In this document: piece after piece, positions 32,573-44,510 of the stretch | Layout of the letters: each line of letters begins with the position of its first letter | Position numbering within the stretch: the first letter of the stretch is position 1 | DNA from: Paratinospora sagittata | Lineage: Eukaryota > Streptophyta > Magnoliopsida > Ranunculales > Menispermaceae | NCBI GenBank assembly: GCA_035771175.1 | Contig: CM069604.1 | Coordinates: 17,733,115 to 17,797,114, forward strand | Direction: 5' to 3' | Length of the DNA: 64,000 nucleotides | Made by a program: the position numbers and the translations under genes | The notes under the pieces: generated by a model | Database searches by the model: none | What the model was told of the DNA's origin: nothing | The model's input: the letters and a program-made list of their open reading frames with translations, nothing else

Positions 32573-33910
32573 TGTCACACCCCGCCCGGACGCGCCTAAA
32601 CTGGCGGGACACTCACGGATGGGGCGCGAATGCATTATAACAATAACCTAGTGCGCGGAAACACGATTAAGTTCAAGTCTGATTTCATTAATTTCAGAAT
32701 ATATTTGTACATCAAATAATCAAGGGAACATCCTCCCAAAATCCCCAATGAATAATACAAAGGGTACAAAATGTGGGCCCAAAACCTGCACTTAGTCCAC
32801 CTTAATCTCCTGTGAAAAATTGGATAACAACAGGGTGAGCTACGCGCCCAGTGGGTAAAATAGTTCGTGAATATAATAATTAATAAAGCAAACTTCATAA
32901 TCAAATATCATAAATACACATCAGAGCATCATAATCAATCCAACATGTATGTATGCATGACACCGTCTCGTATTGGTTCCATGATTGTATGTCGCCTGAG
33001 TTCATACAGATGTCCCTCCCTAGGAGTAGCCGGATTCTCATTGTACGTCCCTCCTCAGGAACGACGCTCTATATTCACGTACAAATGTCTCTCCCCAGGA
33101 GTAGTCGGGTTCTCATTGTACGTCCCTCTCGAGAGAAATATAATAAATAGTGAGCATTGCTTCTAATTATTCTATGAATCATAAACCACATATGTCCCTA
33201 GGTGGTGCTTATGTATGATGCCAATACATGAACAGGTCCGGTCTTTACTTAACATTAGACAGGATTTGGCAACGTCTAGTGATCCTTATCAGGGTCGGTA
33301 TCACTACGTGCAAGGTTAGGACATTCAGTATTACTTGTACAAGCTAATAGCTTTCAAATAAGACCTACCAGATCAGTCTTCAGTTTGAGAGGTGAGACAC
33401 TAGTTCTACTTAAATACCAATCGTCTAGAGTAACATGCTGCCTCCCGTTCACTATTTAAAGTTACTGAGGACAAGACTGAGTCTGGTTAAGCCAAAGTGA
33501 CCACTAATCCGGCATAGGAACAATGTAATACATGAACTCCAAATATACAGACATAAGTATGACAAGTATAAACATTATACACAATAATGATGTGTAAATA
33601 AATAGTAGACATAATGATAAATGAATGTAAACTTTAATAAAAGTTATAAGACACACAAACCTATGTTTCGTTCCCCACCTTCAGATAAAAATTACTCTCT
33701 CGAATTGGCGCCTCCCCCTGAGCAGAATCGTGTTGCACCGGGAAGAGAGTCTCGAAAAGAGAAGACAAAAACTCAAGATGAGTGAGAGAGAGAAGAAAAA
33801 TCACAAGGAGACATGATTTTGGTGTGAGAAATAAGGATGGGGGTTCCTTAAATAGGAAAAAAGGTGCCCGAAGGTTCAGGCCCTTGCCTAAAGTTCAATT
33901 TTTTTTTTGT
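32573..33910 (-). repeat. G2 3' LTR (start deleted)
   Basis: On the plus strand it begins TGTCACACCCCGCCCGGACG and parallels 43290-44490 and 55278-56640. It contains the TGAGCT/GCCCA hairpin region near 32836-32852, two approximately 75-bp repeats of CCTCCC-AGGAGTAG-TCTCATTGTACGTCCC (33006-33130), and ends in a poly-T (33898-33908) joined directly to internal sequence (CCTCAACATCATGAAA), so the first bases of the LTR and the PPT are lost. Confidence 0.85.
33006..33130. repeat. Duplicated 75-bp unit in gypsy G LTR
   Basis: Two units start at 33006 and 33081. The G3 3' LTR also has two (55717-55840); the G2 5' LTR (43713-43765) has one. Copy number therefore varies between LTRs of one element. 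Confidence 0.75.
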
Positions 33911-33919
33911 CCTCAACAT

Positions 33920-34330
33920 CATGAAATCAAAGGGAGCAAATGGAGTTAGATTCGTCCTCAGAAGGTTTCGACCTTAGCCTAACAGATGGTGATGTAGGAC
34001 TTTGCTGGTTGTATCGTTTAAAGGGTGGTAGGTTGAGCGGTGGGATGCTTTTTCGTGCTATTGGTCGAATCTGGCCGCCTGACAATTTTGGTAAAAGATC
34101 CTGCCAAGATGAGGACACGAGATTGTGTCTGGGTAAAACTGTTACGAAAAATTCATGCACGCTATGGCGATAAGGATCGTTGTCTGTGGGGCGATGGAGT
34201 TGGTGATGCAAAGTAGTTGTGACTTGACTCAGAACCTGAAGGAGTCGCGACAGGTTTACCCTAGAGGCCACCGCGTGTGTGCGTCACTACATCCATCGGT
34301 ATTATTTTCAAACATCTGCATAGTTATTTA
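33920..34330 (-). pseudogene. G2 3' ORF remnant
   Basis: On the minus strand a frame begins MQMFENNTDGCSDAHT near 34323, as in G3 (57225). After a frameshift it gives SSWQDLLPKLSGGQIRPIA and LNLPPFKRYNQQSP (34271-33927 frame). It corresponds in position and partly in sequence to the G1 3' ORF. Both in-frame stops and the LTR-side deletion show decay. Confidence 0.5.
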
Positions 34331-34411
34331 AATGAACCGATGTATTAATATATTTGTAAACAAAGTTCCATCATTTTATTGATAAGTGAAATAACACAAT
34401 GTATCACATCA

Positions 34412-35760
34412 TCAATTATTACTAGAAAACAATTCAGGGTATTTTTGTTTAATTGTTGCTTCTAGTTCCCATGTTGCGTCCTCAACTCCTTGGTGATCCC
34501 AGAGTACATTCACAAGTGGTATGCTACGTCGCCTTAGTTCTTGAGTTTTTCTATCCAGAATCTGTATTGCTCTCTCTTGATACTTGTTTCCTTCTTCCAC
34601 CCGAACCTCGACTAGAGGGATGATATGCGAAGGATCAGGACGATACTTTTGAAGCATGGATACGTGAAAAACGTCATGAACCTTAGGCATGGACGATGGA
34701 AGGGATAGGCGATGGGCTAGTTTTCCAATACGTTCAATGATCTGAAATGGACAGATATACCGTGGGGAGAGCTTTCCTCTGATCCCAAAGTGTTTGACAC
34801 CTCTTGTAGGCTGAACTTTTAGAAAAACCAAGTCCCCCTTATCAAATTCTAAATGCATTCTTCGCTTGTAAAAATGGCTCTTCTGTCGACTTTGTGCAAC
34901 ACGAAGTCTCTCATTTACTAGTGTAATCTTCTCAAAAGTCTCTTGAATTAGTTTAGGCCCCTACTGCGGTCGATTTGCCATATCTAACCAACATACCTGA
35001 GATCTGCAAGGGCAACCATAGATTGCCTCATACGGTGCCATGCCGATACTGGTTTGGTAGCTATTGTTGTATGCAAACTCAGCCAAATGTAATTGTTTTG
35101 CCCATCTGTCATGAAAGTCCAAAATGCAGCACCGTAACATATCCTCCAGGATCTGGATCAGACGCTCTGACTGCCCATCAGTCTGAGGGTGAAATGTTGT
35201 GCTCATTGTGATCCTGGAGCCCATTCTACCCTGGAAGCTTTGCCAAATATTTGATGTGAATCGAGGGTCTCGATCAGAGATGATCTCTCTTTCATACAGT
35301 TCGGAAAGCTTGGCGAGGTTATCCGTGAACTTTATCGGTAAAAAGTGTGTAGACTTTGTAAGTTTGTCAACCCAGATAGCATCTTGCCCTTTACTATTTC
35401 GAGGCAAGGCCGTAACAAAATCCATTGCGATGTTCTCCCATTTCATTCTCTAATAGGTAAAGGTTGGAGAAGTCCAGAGAGAAGCCTACGTTCTGCCTTA
35501 ACTTGCTGGCAAATGAGACACCGAGCAACGAAGTCTGCAATTGCCTTCTTCATTCCAGAAAACCAGAATTGTCGCTTGACATCCTTGTACATCTTGTCAC
35601 CTCAGGATGCATAGCGAACCTCGAACAATGCATCTCAATGAGCACTTCTTTCCGAACCTCAAGATCGTTCAGTAGACAAAGACGTTTTTTTATAGAAAAC
35701 GGCCCCATCTTCAGAGACTGACCAGTGAGGAAGGTCCTGTCTGCTGAGTATAAGTTCTCA
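34412..35760 (-). pseudogene. G2 integrase
   Basis: The zinc-binding part (35760-35450) is in broken frames. The core (35446-34961) has [69 protein letters not shown] and EFAYNNSYQTSIG; the D, D, E residues are visible but about 11 residues before SDRDP are deleted. The C-terminal frame (34858-34412) has GIRGKLSPRYICPFQIIERI, VHDVFHVSMLQKYRPDPSH and a chromodomain-like tail WDHQGVEDATWELEATIKQK. Confidence 0.9.
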
Positions 35761-37020
35761 TTTCTCCATTAACATAGGCTCGTTGGCTTGAGTTGTTGCA
35801 ATCTTTCGAACCAACTCAGAGTTGGCTGATAATTGAGAGAGTTGTGATCTTGCTCCCTTCTCAATCAGTTGTAGGTTAAAATTCTCTATCTCTATAGCCA
35901 ACTTCCCCATCTCGAAGTTAAGAGTGCAAGCAACATAAGATTTTTTACTCAGGGCATCAGCCACAACATTGGCCTTACTGGGAAGGTACTAGAGTTGAAA
36001 GTCATGATCTTTCAAGAACTCCAACCATCGTCTTTGGCGGAGGTTTAGGTCTCTCTGGGTGTAGATATACTTAAGACTCTTGTGATCCAAGAAGACCTCA
36101 AACCATTCACCGTATAGGTAATGACGCCATAACTTCAGTGCGAATACTACAGCTGCAAGTTCTAAGTCATGGGTTGGGTAATTACCCTCATGAATCTTCA
36201 GTTGCCTCGAAGCATCTGCAACAACTTGGCATTCTTGCATTAGTACTGCACCTAAGCCTTGGAGAGAGGCGTCGGTGTATAGTAAAAATCCAACTCCATT
36301 TCGTGGAGTGATTAGTACCGGTGCTGTCATGAGACGCTTCTTCAAGTCCTGAAATGACGTTTCACAGGCGGGATTCCAGATGAATCACACGTCCTTCCGA
36401 GTGAGCTTGGTCATAGGTTCAGCAATCTTTGAGAAATCCTTGATGAAGTGCTGTAATAGCCAGCCAAACCAAGAAAACTCATAATCTGAGTAACAGTGGT
36501 AGGCTGCTTCCAATTTAAAACCGCTTCAACCTTAGAAGGATCCACCTCAATTCCATTGCCTAAAACCACGTGGCCTAAGAATTGAACTCGCTTCGCCCAA
36601 AATTTCGCACTTATTCAACTTTGCATACAACTGTTGGCTTCTCATGGTCTGGAGAACAATCCTAAGATGTATCTTATGGTCTTCCTCGGTTGAGGAATAT
36701 ATCAAGATATCATCCATGAAAACCACCATGAATCGGTCTAAATATAGCCTGAAAATGCGGTTCATCAAATCCATGAACGCAGCAGGTGCATTTGTTAGAC
36801 CGAACGGCATAACCAAGAACTCGTAGTAACTGTACCAAGTTCTGAATGCCATCTTGATAATGTCCAACTCTCTGATCCTGAGTTGATGATAACTGGATCG
36901 TAAATCAATCTTAGAGAAGTACTTGGCATCTCTAAGTTGGTCGAACAAGTCATCGATCCTGGGCAACGAGTATTTGTTCTTAATGGTGACGTTATTCAAC
37001 TTGCGATAGTCGATGCAAAG
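35758..37020 (-). pseudogene. G2 reverse transcriptase and RNase H
   Basis: [57 protein letters not shown] and the intact active site [16 protein letters not shown] (frame 36999-36547). The thumb continues out of frame to about 36420. RNase H (36345-35989) has [38 protein letters not shown] and [19 protein letters not shown]. The connection to integrase (35964-35758) begins [20 protein letters not shown]. Frame breaks near 36540, 36460 and 35985 prevent function. Confidence 0.9.
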
Positions 37021-37800
37021 TCATAACGAACCATTTTTTTTGCGAACAAACAGAACTGGAGCGCCCCATGGTGATGAACTTTTCCTGATGAAGCCATAAC
37101 TCTCCAATTCCTTTAGTTGTTTGTCCAATTCGACCAGTTCGACATTGGACATTTTGTATGGTGGAATTGAGATAGGCCCTGGCCCAAGTATGAGGTTGAT
37201 CTCAAAATCGAATTCCCTAACCGGAGGTAGACCAAGAAGGTCATTTAGAAAAATTGTTGGGAATTTAGATATTATCGGGACATTGTGTACTTCGAGAGGG
37301 TACAGTGCTGATGATTCATTCTCATCACCAAGGGATAGTGCTCGAAACTGTGCCTTGAGAAGTGCAACAGTCGAGTTATGTATCCACTTCCTCGTTCCCT
37401 GAATCTTGAAAAACTCCCCCGTGGGCACGGTTAACTGAACTTGCTTCTTCATACAATCAATCTTTGCTTTCAGTGGTGCAAGGCGGTCCATGCCGAGGAT
37501 GATGTCGAAGTCTTCAATGTCCATCACAAAAAGATCTGCATATACTATTTGTTCTGACATTCGAAGCTCACATCAAGAACACTGCAAATTCAAGTCAGTA
37601 CCAGATCCTAATGGTGATGTGACATGGATTGTGATGTCTGTGGGTTCAGGATGCAACCCTAAATGCCTTACCAATGCATAAGATATAAAGGAATGCGTAG
37701 CACTTGAATCGAACAAGACATGCACCATTGTATTGAAAAAGGATAATGTACTTTTGACTACATTGTTGTCTGGGAGGGGTTGTTGAGCGATGGCAAACGC
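37021..37800 (-). pseudogene. G2 protease and start of RT
   Basis: The region upstream of 37560 encodes the protease core (a VHVLFDSSATHSF-like segment near 37730-37690; Ser-Ser in place of Ser-Gly). The frame 37560-37021 continues with VYADLFVMDIEDFDIILGMD, KKQVQLTVPTG, ALYPLEVHNVPIISKFPTIF, LNDLLGLPPVREFDFEINLI (the RT lead-in) and GFIRKSSSPWGAPVLFVRKK. Confidence 0.85.
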
Positions 37801-38778
37801 TCTGCCCTAGTTCCGTTGCCCCAGGTTTTGCTGGTTCTGCTAATTCTGCCTGAGTTGGGCATTAGCAGCAGGTAGGGCTTGTTGGAATGGAACAACGAGA
37901 ACATGTTGCTGAAGGTGGGGGCAGGCATTTCTTACATGGCCCTGCTCGCTGTAGTTGAAACACGTCCGCCTCTGCTGCCGATGGTTCTGTTGGCCATGCT
38001 GATTGTGGTGCTGACCACCACCCTTGCCATTTCCATTTCGACGACCACACCTGCCATTACGGCCTCTTCGGCCATGATTGCGAAATCCCTGATTGCCAGT
38101 GCTAGATGATTTAGCCGCAGGTGTCGTGGCCTCAGTCTTCTGAACAAAGGATGGGAGGGCTGGGTTTTGATTATAGAAGGGCTTCTTGTTGCCCTGCTGT
38201 GAGCCTTGTTGGGAAAACGTTGCAGGCCATTTTTCCCTATTCATTCTCTGCTCCTGCACAATCTTTTCCTGCTCAAAGCTCATGGTCTTGTCAACGACCT
38301 CCCTATAAATCTTGAGATCCAAGATCGACAAGGCTTGTCGAATGTCAAGACGAAGGCCATTGTAGAATTTCTCGGTCTTATCTTGCTCCGTTGAGATGGT
38401 GGAGAGAGAGTAGACCGATAATTCCTTAAACCTGACAGCATACTCCCTAACTGTCATGCTGCCTTGGTATTACTTGGCGAACTCCTGGTGCTTTGCCTCT
38501 TCACAGCTCTGGGGAAGTACTCATCGATAAACAATGACTCGAACTGCTGCCAAGTCATATCGGTGGTGTTGACGCTTGGGTCCTCCTTCACTGTTATCCA
38601 CCATGTATTTGTTATACCAATAAGTTGGTAGGACGCAAGTGGAATCTTTTGAGTCTCATCGATTCCCAAAGCATCGAGAGCCTTCTTCGACTCATCCAGC
38701 CATTTTTGCGCCTCCTTCGCATCAATGGTGCCAAAAAAAGTAAGGGGTTGTAGCCTCTTATACTTCATAATCTGGTTC
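37801..38778 (-). pseudogene. G2 gag, N-terminus deleted
   Basis: Frame 38780-38454 has KYKRLQPLTFFGTIDAKEAQ and KWLDESKKALDALGIDETQK, then MTWQQFESLFIDEYFPRAVK. Frame 38457-37840 has MTVREYAVRFKELSVYSL, EKFYNGLRLDIRQALS, a Gly/Arg/Asn-rich RNA-binding stretch (about 38080-37970) and a zinc knuckle CFNYSEQGHVRNACP whose second Cys is Tyr. The first roughly 100 residues present in G3 gag are absent: gag is fused to ORF1 sequence at 38778. Confidence 0.9.
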
Positions 38779-39391
38779 ACAGGAACTTGTGGAACTAGCC
38801 GATACGGTACGTCAGGAGTTGGAAACCTTTGGTACGTAGTATTGCCTTGAGTTGGTATGTTCCAGGAAAATGAATTTGCTGGAACTCTCTGTCCATCGTG
38901 ATTTGGTTGAGGTTGATTTAGGTTGCCAAAACGATCATCCTCAGAGAATAAATGACAGGGTTGATCATTATTTGGGACTGGGTTTGCCGTAGGGTTGTGG
39001 TTTGGCTCATTATTTGGTGCCTCCCTAACAGGAATCTTGCGCCGACTTTTTCGTTGACAATGTCCATTTTTGTTTCTAATTCTTTAGCCATTTCCTCCTA
39101 AAGTTGTGCCGAATACTTCCTCGTCAGTCACCCCTCTACTAGTGATGAATGCCTTGAAGATAGAGGATGTTGTAACTACATCAGTGATCTGCTTCGAAGA
39201 CTCATCAAAAGTGTTGACGTTTGCCTCGTATAACATCCTTATGTTCAAGACTCTGTGGCCGAGGAGCTCCTTCTTGAAGGGTTTTGAATCACCTGCAACA
39301 TTTACTAGATAATTGTGTGAGGTAGGGATACCTTAATTCCCTTCTCTATGCAGTATAACACAAGAAGTTGAGCCCTTGACATAACACCTCT
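38779..39391 (-). pseudogene. G2 ORF1, C-terminal part (truncated)
   Basis: It follows on from 42356 once element F is removed. It reads YLVNVAGDSKPFKKELLGHR and RMLYEANVNTFDESSKQITD in one frame, where G3 has lost 10 nt at the same point. It goes on to a basic patch near 39070-39020, then an Asn/Gln/Pro-rich tail to 38779, where a deletion joins it to gag. Confidence 0.7.
39387..39391. repeat. Left TSD of element F
   Basis: CCTCT, repeated at 42351-42355. The uninterrupted site is preserved in G3 (CACCTCTAGTCACC at 62950-62963). Confidence 0.95.
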
Positions 39392-40016
39392 TGTGACGCC
39401 TCGAAAATTATTTCATCTAGCCCATAACCCAATTGCACTTTGCCCATACTCTATGTGTTGCCTTGATATGGTTGGTGTTTGTTTGATGGTTGTTTAATGT
39501 TTGTATAGTTGATGCTTGATAATGTATATAAATATGTGTATTATAAATTGTATATGGGTCATGTTAAATTAAAGTATAATGCATATGTTATTATTTATGC
39601 ATGGGTCCATTAAACCATGAATTGATATGAGTTAGGATTGATTGAATAAAAAGATAAATGAGAATGAAAATTTTGTGTATTAAATGGATTGGACATTTAA
39701 AATACATGGAAGCATGAGATTGGTTAAAGTACATGTGGTTGGTATGGGTAGTATGAGACCAACACATGTGAAGGTTGGTGCATGAAAGTGGACAAGTATC
39801 CCATGCCCACTTCTCTTCTCCAAGGAAGTGCTAGAAAGTGAGGTGAGCAGAGAGAAAGGAAAAAAATAAAAGAAAAGAAGAGAAATGAGAGAAGAAGAGA
39901 AAGAAAGAAGGAGTTGCTTGAGGAAAATCTCTGCAATGTTTTCATGAAAGAGCTGGATCTTCGGTATATATGGTCAGATTGAGCTCAAAGTTTTCAGCAA
40001 GTTCGTAGCTTATGGT

Positions 40017-40390
40017 TCTGCATTCTGAACGGTGGAGATCTTGATTAGAGGTTTCGTCTAAGAGATCTAACCTCTTAAACAAAGTTGGTCGGAAAGTCTG
40101 GATTTCTCGCGCCGTTTCGCTCAAACATATATATGTCCTCAATCTACCGTTGGATGGATATCACATTTGGTTATGTAGTTTACAACTGATATTTCTGCAT
40201 TTTAACGGTGGAGAGCTTGATTAGAGGTTTCGTCTAAGAGATCTAACCTCTCAAACAAAGTTGGTCGGAAAGTCTGGATTTCTCGCGCCATTTCGCTCAA
40301 ACTTATAGATCTCCTCAATCTACCGTTGGATGGATATAAAATTTGGGTATGTAGTTTAAAACTGATATATCTGCATTCTGAACGGTGTAG
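40017..40390. repeat. 177-bp tandem repeat in element F
   Basis: Units start at 40017, 40194 and (partial) 40370. Each begins TCTGCATT(C/T)TGAACGGTG and contains TTGATTAGAGGTTTCGTC and TACCGTTGGATGGATAT. The two full units differ by a small number of substitutions. Confidence 0.85.
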
Positions 40391-41469
40391 ATGTTATGGC
40401 TTGAGTATGTTGTGTGATATAGTCATCTGAGTTCGAGTATTTGCAGCAGGAAAGGAGAAATTGTCTGATTAGAGACTTGTTCATCAAATATACTTATCGT
40501 TTCGGTCCACCGTTGGATTGGGCTGATATTTGGACAGAAGGTTTGTTTCTTCACATACTTCAATCTGTACTGTTGATTTTGTGATTACATATTTCTGTTG
40601 GTAGATTGATACATCTGAACAGAATATTAAATGAAGAATTGGTAGGGTTGCTTGTATTATACATAAATTTAGAATATGAACTTAGACCTTTCCAAATAGC
40701 TTGCATATCAACTATGTTGACCTAGTTGTCATTGTTGATGAACCCATGATGCAAAATCAGTGATATACATGGCTGAACATGGTGACTTAGTGTAAATCGG
40801 CAATATGGCCTAAGTATGGAAAATTTCATATTTTAGGGCTTTTGATGCTTTTGGCCTAGAATCATTGAATTGATGCAACTTATGTTTAATTAAGCATGAT
40901 TAGGATTGATTATGCTACTGATTTGGTGGTTGTGACCATATCATGGGTTAGGCATACTTGTAATCAAGTGACCCAATTTGGGCATGTTTATGCCTAAGGA
41001 ATTGAAAATCAGTATTTTTGATTAATATAATGGTTTATGAATGAGAACTATGCATTAGAGGCCTAAGTCATGTGATTTGAGTTGGATGATGGGATTAGAT
41101 GGGATTTAGGCCTATTGTCTATATGTGGGCTGATTTAGGGTTGATGTGTAATGTCTATGTGATTGAGCATAGAAATTGATGTATGGTAGGATATTGATGT
41201 ATGTTTCAGGATCTTGATTAGGTTGATTCGGTTTGGTGGTCGTGTGTGGTTAAATACTCTCGCGAGGCTTGGTTGTGAGTAGACTTCATTTATGATTATA
41301 TCTTTTATGTCATCATATCACTTATATATATTGTATGTTGAAAGCATGAATGTGTTCTAATGTTTTGAATGATGCATTGATTTGAGAAAACCTTATGACT
41401 TTGGTTGGGCCCATCTATCTGGCTAATAGGGGGACTTAACCTTGTCATAGGAGGGTTTTAAAAAAGGAA

Positions 41470-41632
41470 ATGATTGGGGTCAACGGTACGGTGAAATAGA
41501 CGTGCACTAGTAACCCCAAATAAACATGATTGGGGTCAACGGTACGGTGAAATAGACGTGCACTAGTAACCCCAAATAAACATGATTGGGGTCAACGGTA
41601 CGGTGAAATAGACGTGCACTAGTAACCCCAAT
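41470..41632. repeat. Three identical 56-bp repeats in element F
   Basis: Units start at 41470, 41526 and 41582 and begin ATGATTGGGGTCAACGG. Within each, GGGGT and AACCCC can pair around a 30-nt loop. Identity of the copies points to recent expansion or gene conversion. Confidence 0.9.
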
Positions 41633-42350
41633 GCATGTGGAATGTGGATCCAAATTGATAAGCTTTTACTTGCATCGAACTTATTATAAATACTTGATAT
41701 CTATATGTTATGAGCTTTTAATCATGCTACACATTGACATGCATACATGATGTTTATTGATGAGTATTGATAGCATATTTGAATTCTATTCACTGGGCAC
41801 CGTTGGCACACCCTCATTTTCCTCTTTCAGGTCCTTCTGTCCCGAATAAGGGCAAAGGAGTAGTCATATCTTGAGGGCCTTGCCTGCGAGAGAATCCAAG
41901 GCCTCGATGTGAGTTGAGAGGCATTTTGATTGAACTGTGTTTTAAATTATGAAGTATTATATTTTGGATTATGTAATTATAACACTTACCACATTGTAGT
42001 ATGGGTGAGTTGGGACTTGTTAGATAGACCATGTGGGCATATGACGATTTTTATTTGTACCCACAATTTTGGACTTTATGTGTATGTCAATTTTAATGGA
42101 CTGTAGGGATTATGATTTTATTTATGGTTCATTTTTATGGATTATCTCTTGTCTTGGATGATTAATACGGTTGGTAGTTTTGTTTAGTATCTTTTGATAT
42201 TATGTCGTTGTTTGAGATAAGGCTCGTAGGGTCTCAACCACCTCACGGGAGTTGAGGAGTGGTCGGAGATGCCTACGCCGGGCGTCCTGCCCCGGCATTC
42301 CCCACGCCATTCCCTGCGGGGTTGGTGGTCTGGGGTGCGAGGTCGCCACA

Positions 42351-42355
42351 CCTCT
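42351..42355. repeat. Right TSD of element F
   Basis: CCTCT, identical to 39387-39391. Confidence 0.95.
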
Positions 42356-42892
42356 AGTCACCTTTTCTGCCAAGATGTTGCCGAATACGATCTTCCCATG
42401 GCCGGCAAGAGGCGGTTTAAGGTGATTGTTTGGGATGTGGGCATACGTCAATTGGGTGTACTACTTTTTGGCGAGGGAATTGAACAATTGTTCCTTGGAC
42501 TCAGCAATCTCTGCAACTTTCTGGGGTTCGTGTGGATCAATGATTCTATCTCCAATTGGGATCTCCATAAGTCACGAAATAATTTCGATGTTGATAGAAA
42601 CCTTTGTTCCCCTGACCGTTGTCTCCAAGACAGGGTTGATCCCATCTTCTTGAAGTTCTACGTAATTCATGGCTTCGTAGAAAGACTTCACCAAGTTGAA
42701 GGAGACTTAACCTTCAACTTCTGTTATGTTTAACCACCCCAGCGTTGCGAGTTTTTCGTGAAGGATCGGATGGAGGCGGAGATCTCTATTGTCGATATTC
42801 CACATAGTCATAACCTCCCTGTCAAACAGTTCTGTAAGTCTGGTGGGAATTGGTTCCCGATTACTGGAAGTCGTTCATTCACTTGAAGCCAT
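42356..42892 (-). pseudogene. G2 ORF1, N-terminal part
   Basis: It starts with ATG at 42892 (MASSE), and corresponds base for base to G3 63493-62956, including the helical domain around LATLGWLNI and V(R/K)-G-T-K-V-S-I-N. It encodes the N-terminal ORF1 domain, unknown in function. It is broken by small indels and by element F after T-R-G. The start is chosen because G3 uses the same ATG, following the AT-rich leader. Confidence 0.7.
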
Positions 42893-43272
42893 TATCTTGC
42901 TAAAAGGAAAATAAACTTGTGAAATACACAAAATATATTCCTAACATTTTTAAGATTTATGCCTTGTCCGTTGGACAATATTTTTTATTTTTTCTCTTGA
43001 GGTTTATGCCATCATTTAATCCAAATTTTCCATTAGCAACATGACATATATATATTTAATCATAACTATATATATAGTTTTCATAAATCATAACTATATA
43101 TTTATTTGAATTTAAACTATATAAAAACTATATAGTTTTCTAGATATATATTTAATATAAATCTCAACTATATATAATTCATATATATGTAGCTTTAAGG
43201 ATATATATATATATATCTAATAAAAAAAATTTTCTCCTAATTTGGTGGACTTGGGCAGGCCGTGGACTTTAC
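42893..43272 (-). other. G2 5' leader, AT-rich
   Basis: This non-coding leader between PBS and ORF1 has TATATA tracts (43044-43222). It is collinear with G3 63494-63929. Confidence 0.7.
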
Positions 43273-43284
43273 TCTCTAATACCA
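43273..43284 (-). promoter_or_regulatory. G2 primer-binding site
   Basis: Minus strand TGGTATTAGAGA (consensus TGGTATCAGAGC, two changes), 5 nt inside the LTR end at 43290. G3 has the intact version. Confidence 0.8.
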
Positions 43285-43289
43285 TTAAA

Positions 43290-44510
43290 TGTCACACCCC
43301 GCCCGGACGCACCCAAACTGGAAGGACACTCACAGACGGGGCACAAATGCATTACAACAATAACCGAGTGCACGGAAACACGATTAAGTACAAGTCCGAT
43401 TTCATTAATTTCAGAATATATTTGTACATGAAATAGTTAAGGGAACATCCTCCCAAAATCCAAAGGGTACAAAATGTAAGCCCAAAAACTTGCATCCAGT
43501 TCACCCTAATCTCCTGTGAAAAATTGGATAACAACGGGGTGAGCTACGCGCCAAGTGGGTAAAATAGTTCGTAAATATAACAATTAATAAAGCAAACTTC
43601 ATAATCAAATATCATAAATACACATCAGAGCATTATAATTAATCCAACATGTATGTATGCATGACACTGTCTCATATTGGTTTCATGATTGTATGTCGCC
43701 TGAGTTCACGTACATATGTCCATCCCCAGGAGTAGTCGGGTTCTCATTGTACGTCCCTCTCTAGAGAAATATAATGAATAGTGAGCATTGCTTCTAACTA
43801 TTCTATGAATCATAAACCGCATACATCCCTAGGTGGTGCTTATGTATGATGTCAATGCATGAACTGGTACGGTCTTTACTTAACATTAGGCAGGATTTGG
43901 CAACGTCTGGTGATCCTTATCAGGGTTGGTATCACTAAGTGCAAGGTTAGGACATTCAGTATTACTTGTACAAGCTGATAGCTTTCAAATAAGACCAACC
44001 AGATCAGTCTCCAGTTTGAGAGGTGAGACACGGGTCTATTTAAATACTAATCGTCTAGAGCAACACGTTGCCTCCCGTTCTCTTTTAAAGTTACTGAGGA
44101 CAAGAATGAGTCAGGTTGAGCCAGATTGACCACTAATCCAGCACAGCAACAGTGTAATACATGAACTCCGAATATACAGGCATAAGTATGACAAGTATAA
44201 ACATTATACGCAATAATGCAGTGTAAATGAATAGTAGACATAATGATAAATGAATGCAAACTTTAATAAAAGTTATAAGACACGCAAACCTATGTTTCAT
44301 TCTCCACCTTCAGATAAAAACTCCTCTCTGGAACTGGGGCCTTTCCCCGAGTAGAACCGCATTGCACCGCGAAGAGAGTCTCGAAAAGAGTGTCTCAAAA
44401 GAGAAGACAAAAACTCAAGACGAGTGAGAAAGAGAAGAAAAACAAGGAGAAGTGATTTTGGTGTGAGAAATGAGGAGGGGGGTTCCATAAATAGGGGGGT
44501 TCCAAAAGTC
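43290..44510 (-). repeat. G2 5' LTR
   Basis: On the plus strand it begins TGTCACACCCCGCCCGGACG. It is similar along its length to 32573-33890 but with one rather than two 75-bp units. Its distal end (the LTR start on minus) breaks off near 44495-44510, where the plus-strand gypsy 3' end begins. Confidence 0.85.

Larger units (their letters stand above)
39392..42350 (+). mobile_element. LTR-like insertion F, 2959 bp
   Basis: Ends TGTGACGCCTCG and CGAGGTCGCCACA, TG...CA, are imperfect inverted repeats, with an exact 5-bp TSD. No protein-coding domain was found, so it is best read as a solo LTR (or a non-autonomous element). It shares the plan of E1/E2: a GA-rich run (39848-39916), tandem repeats, CACTGGGC..CACACCC (41791-41812), a CTTTCAGG word then AAGGGCAAAGG. 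Contents: a 177-bp direct repeat (40017-40369) and three 56-bp repeats (41470-41632). Confidence 0.85.
32573..44510 (-). mobile_element. Ty3/gypsy retrotransposon G2
   Basis: Minus-strand order: 5' LTR (about 44510-43290), PBS (43284-43273), ORF1 (42892-38779, split by element F), gag (38778-37801), protease, RT, RNase H, integrase (to 34412), 3' ORF (about 34330-33920) and 3' LTR (about 33910-32573). A deletion joins ORF1 to gag directly at 38778/38779, and another has removed the 3' LTR start and polypurine tract at about 33905. RT keeps an FMDD active site. Left flank is the 3' ORF of G1. Confidence 0.85.

Noticed and set aside
42269..42733. 154-codon plus-strand ORF
   Set aside because: It is the antisense shadow of G2 ORF1 (42356-42892), which has homologues in G1 and G3 on the coding strand.
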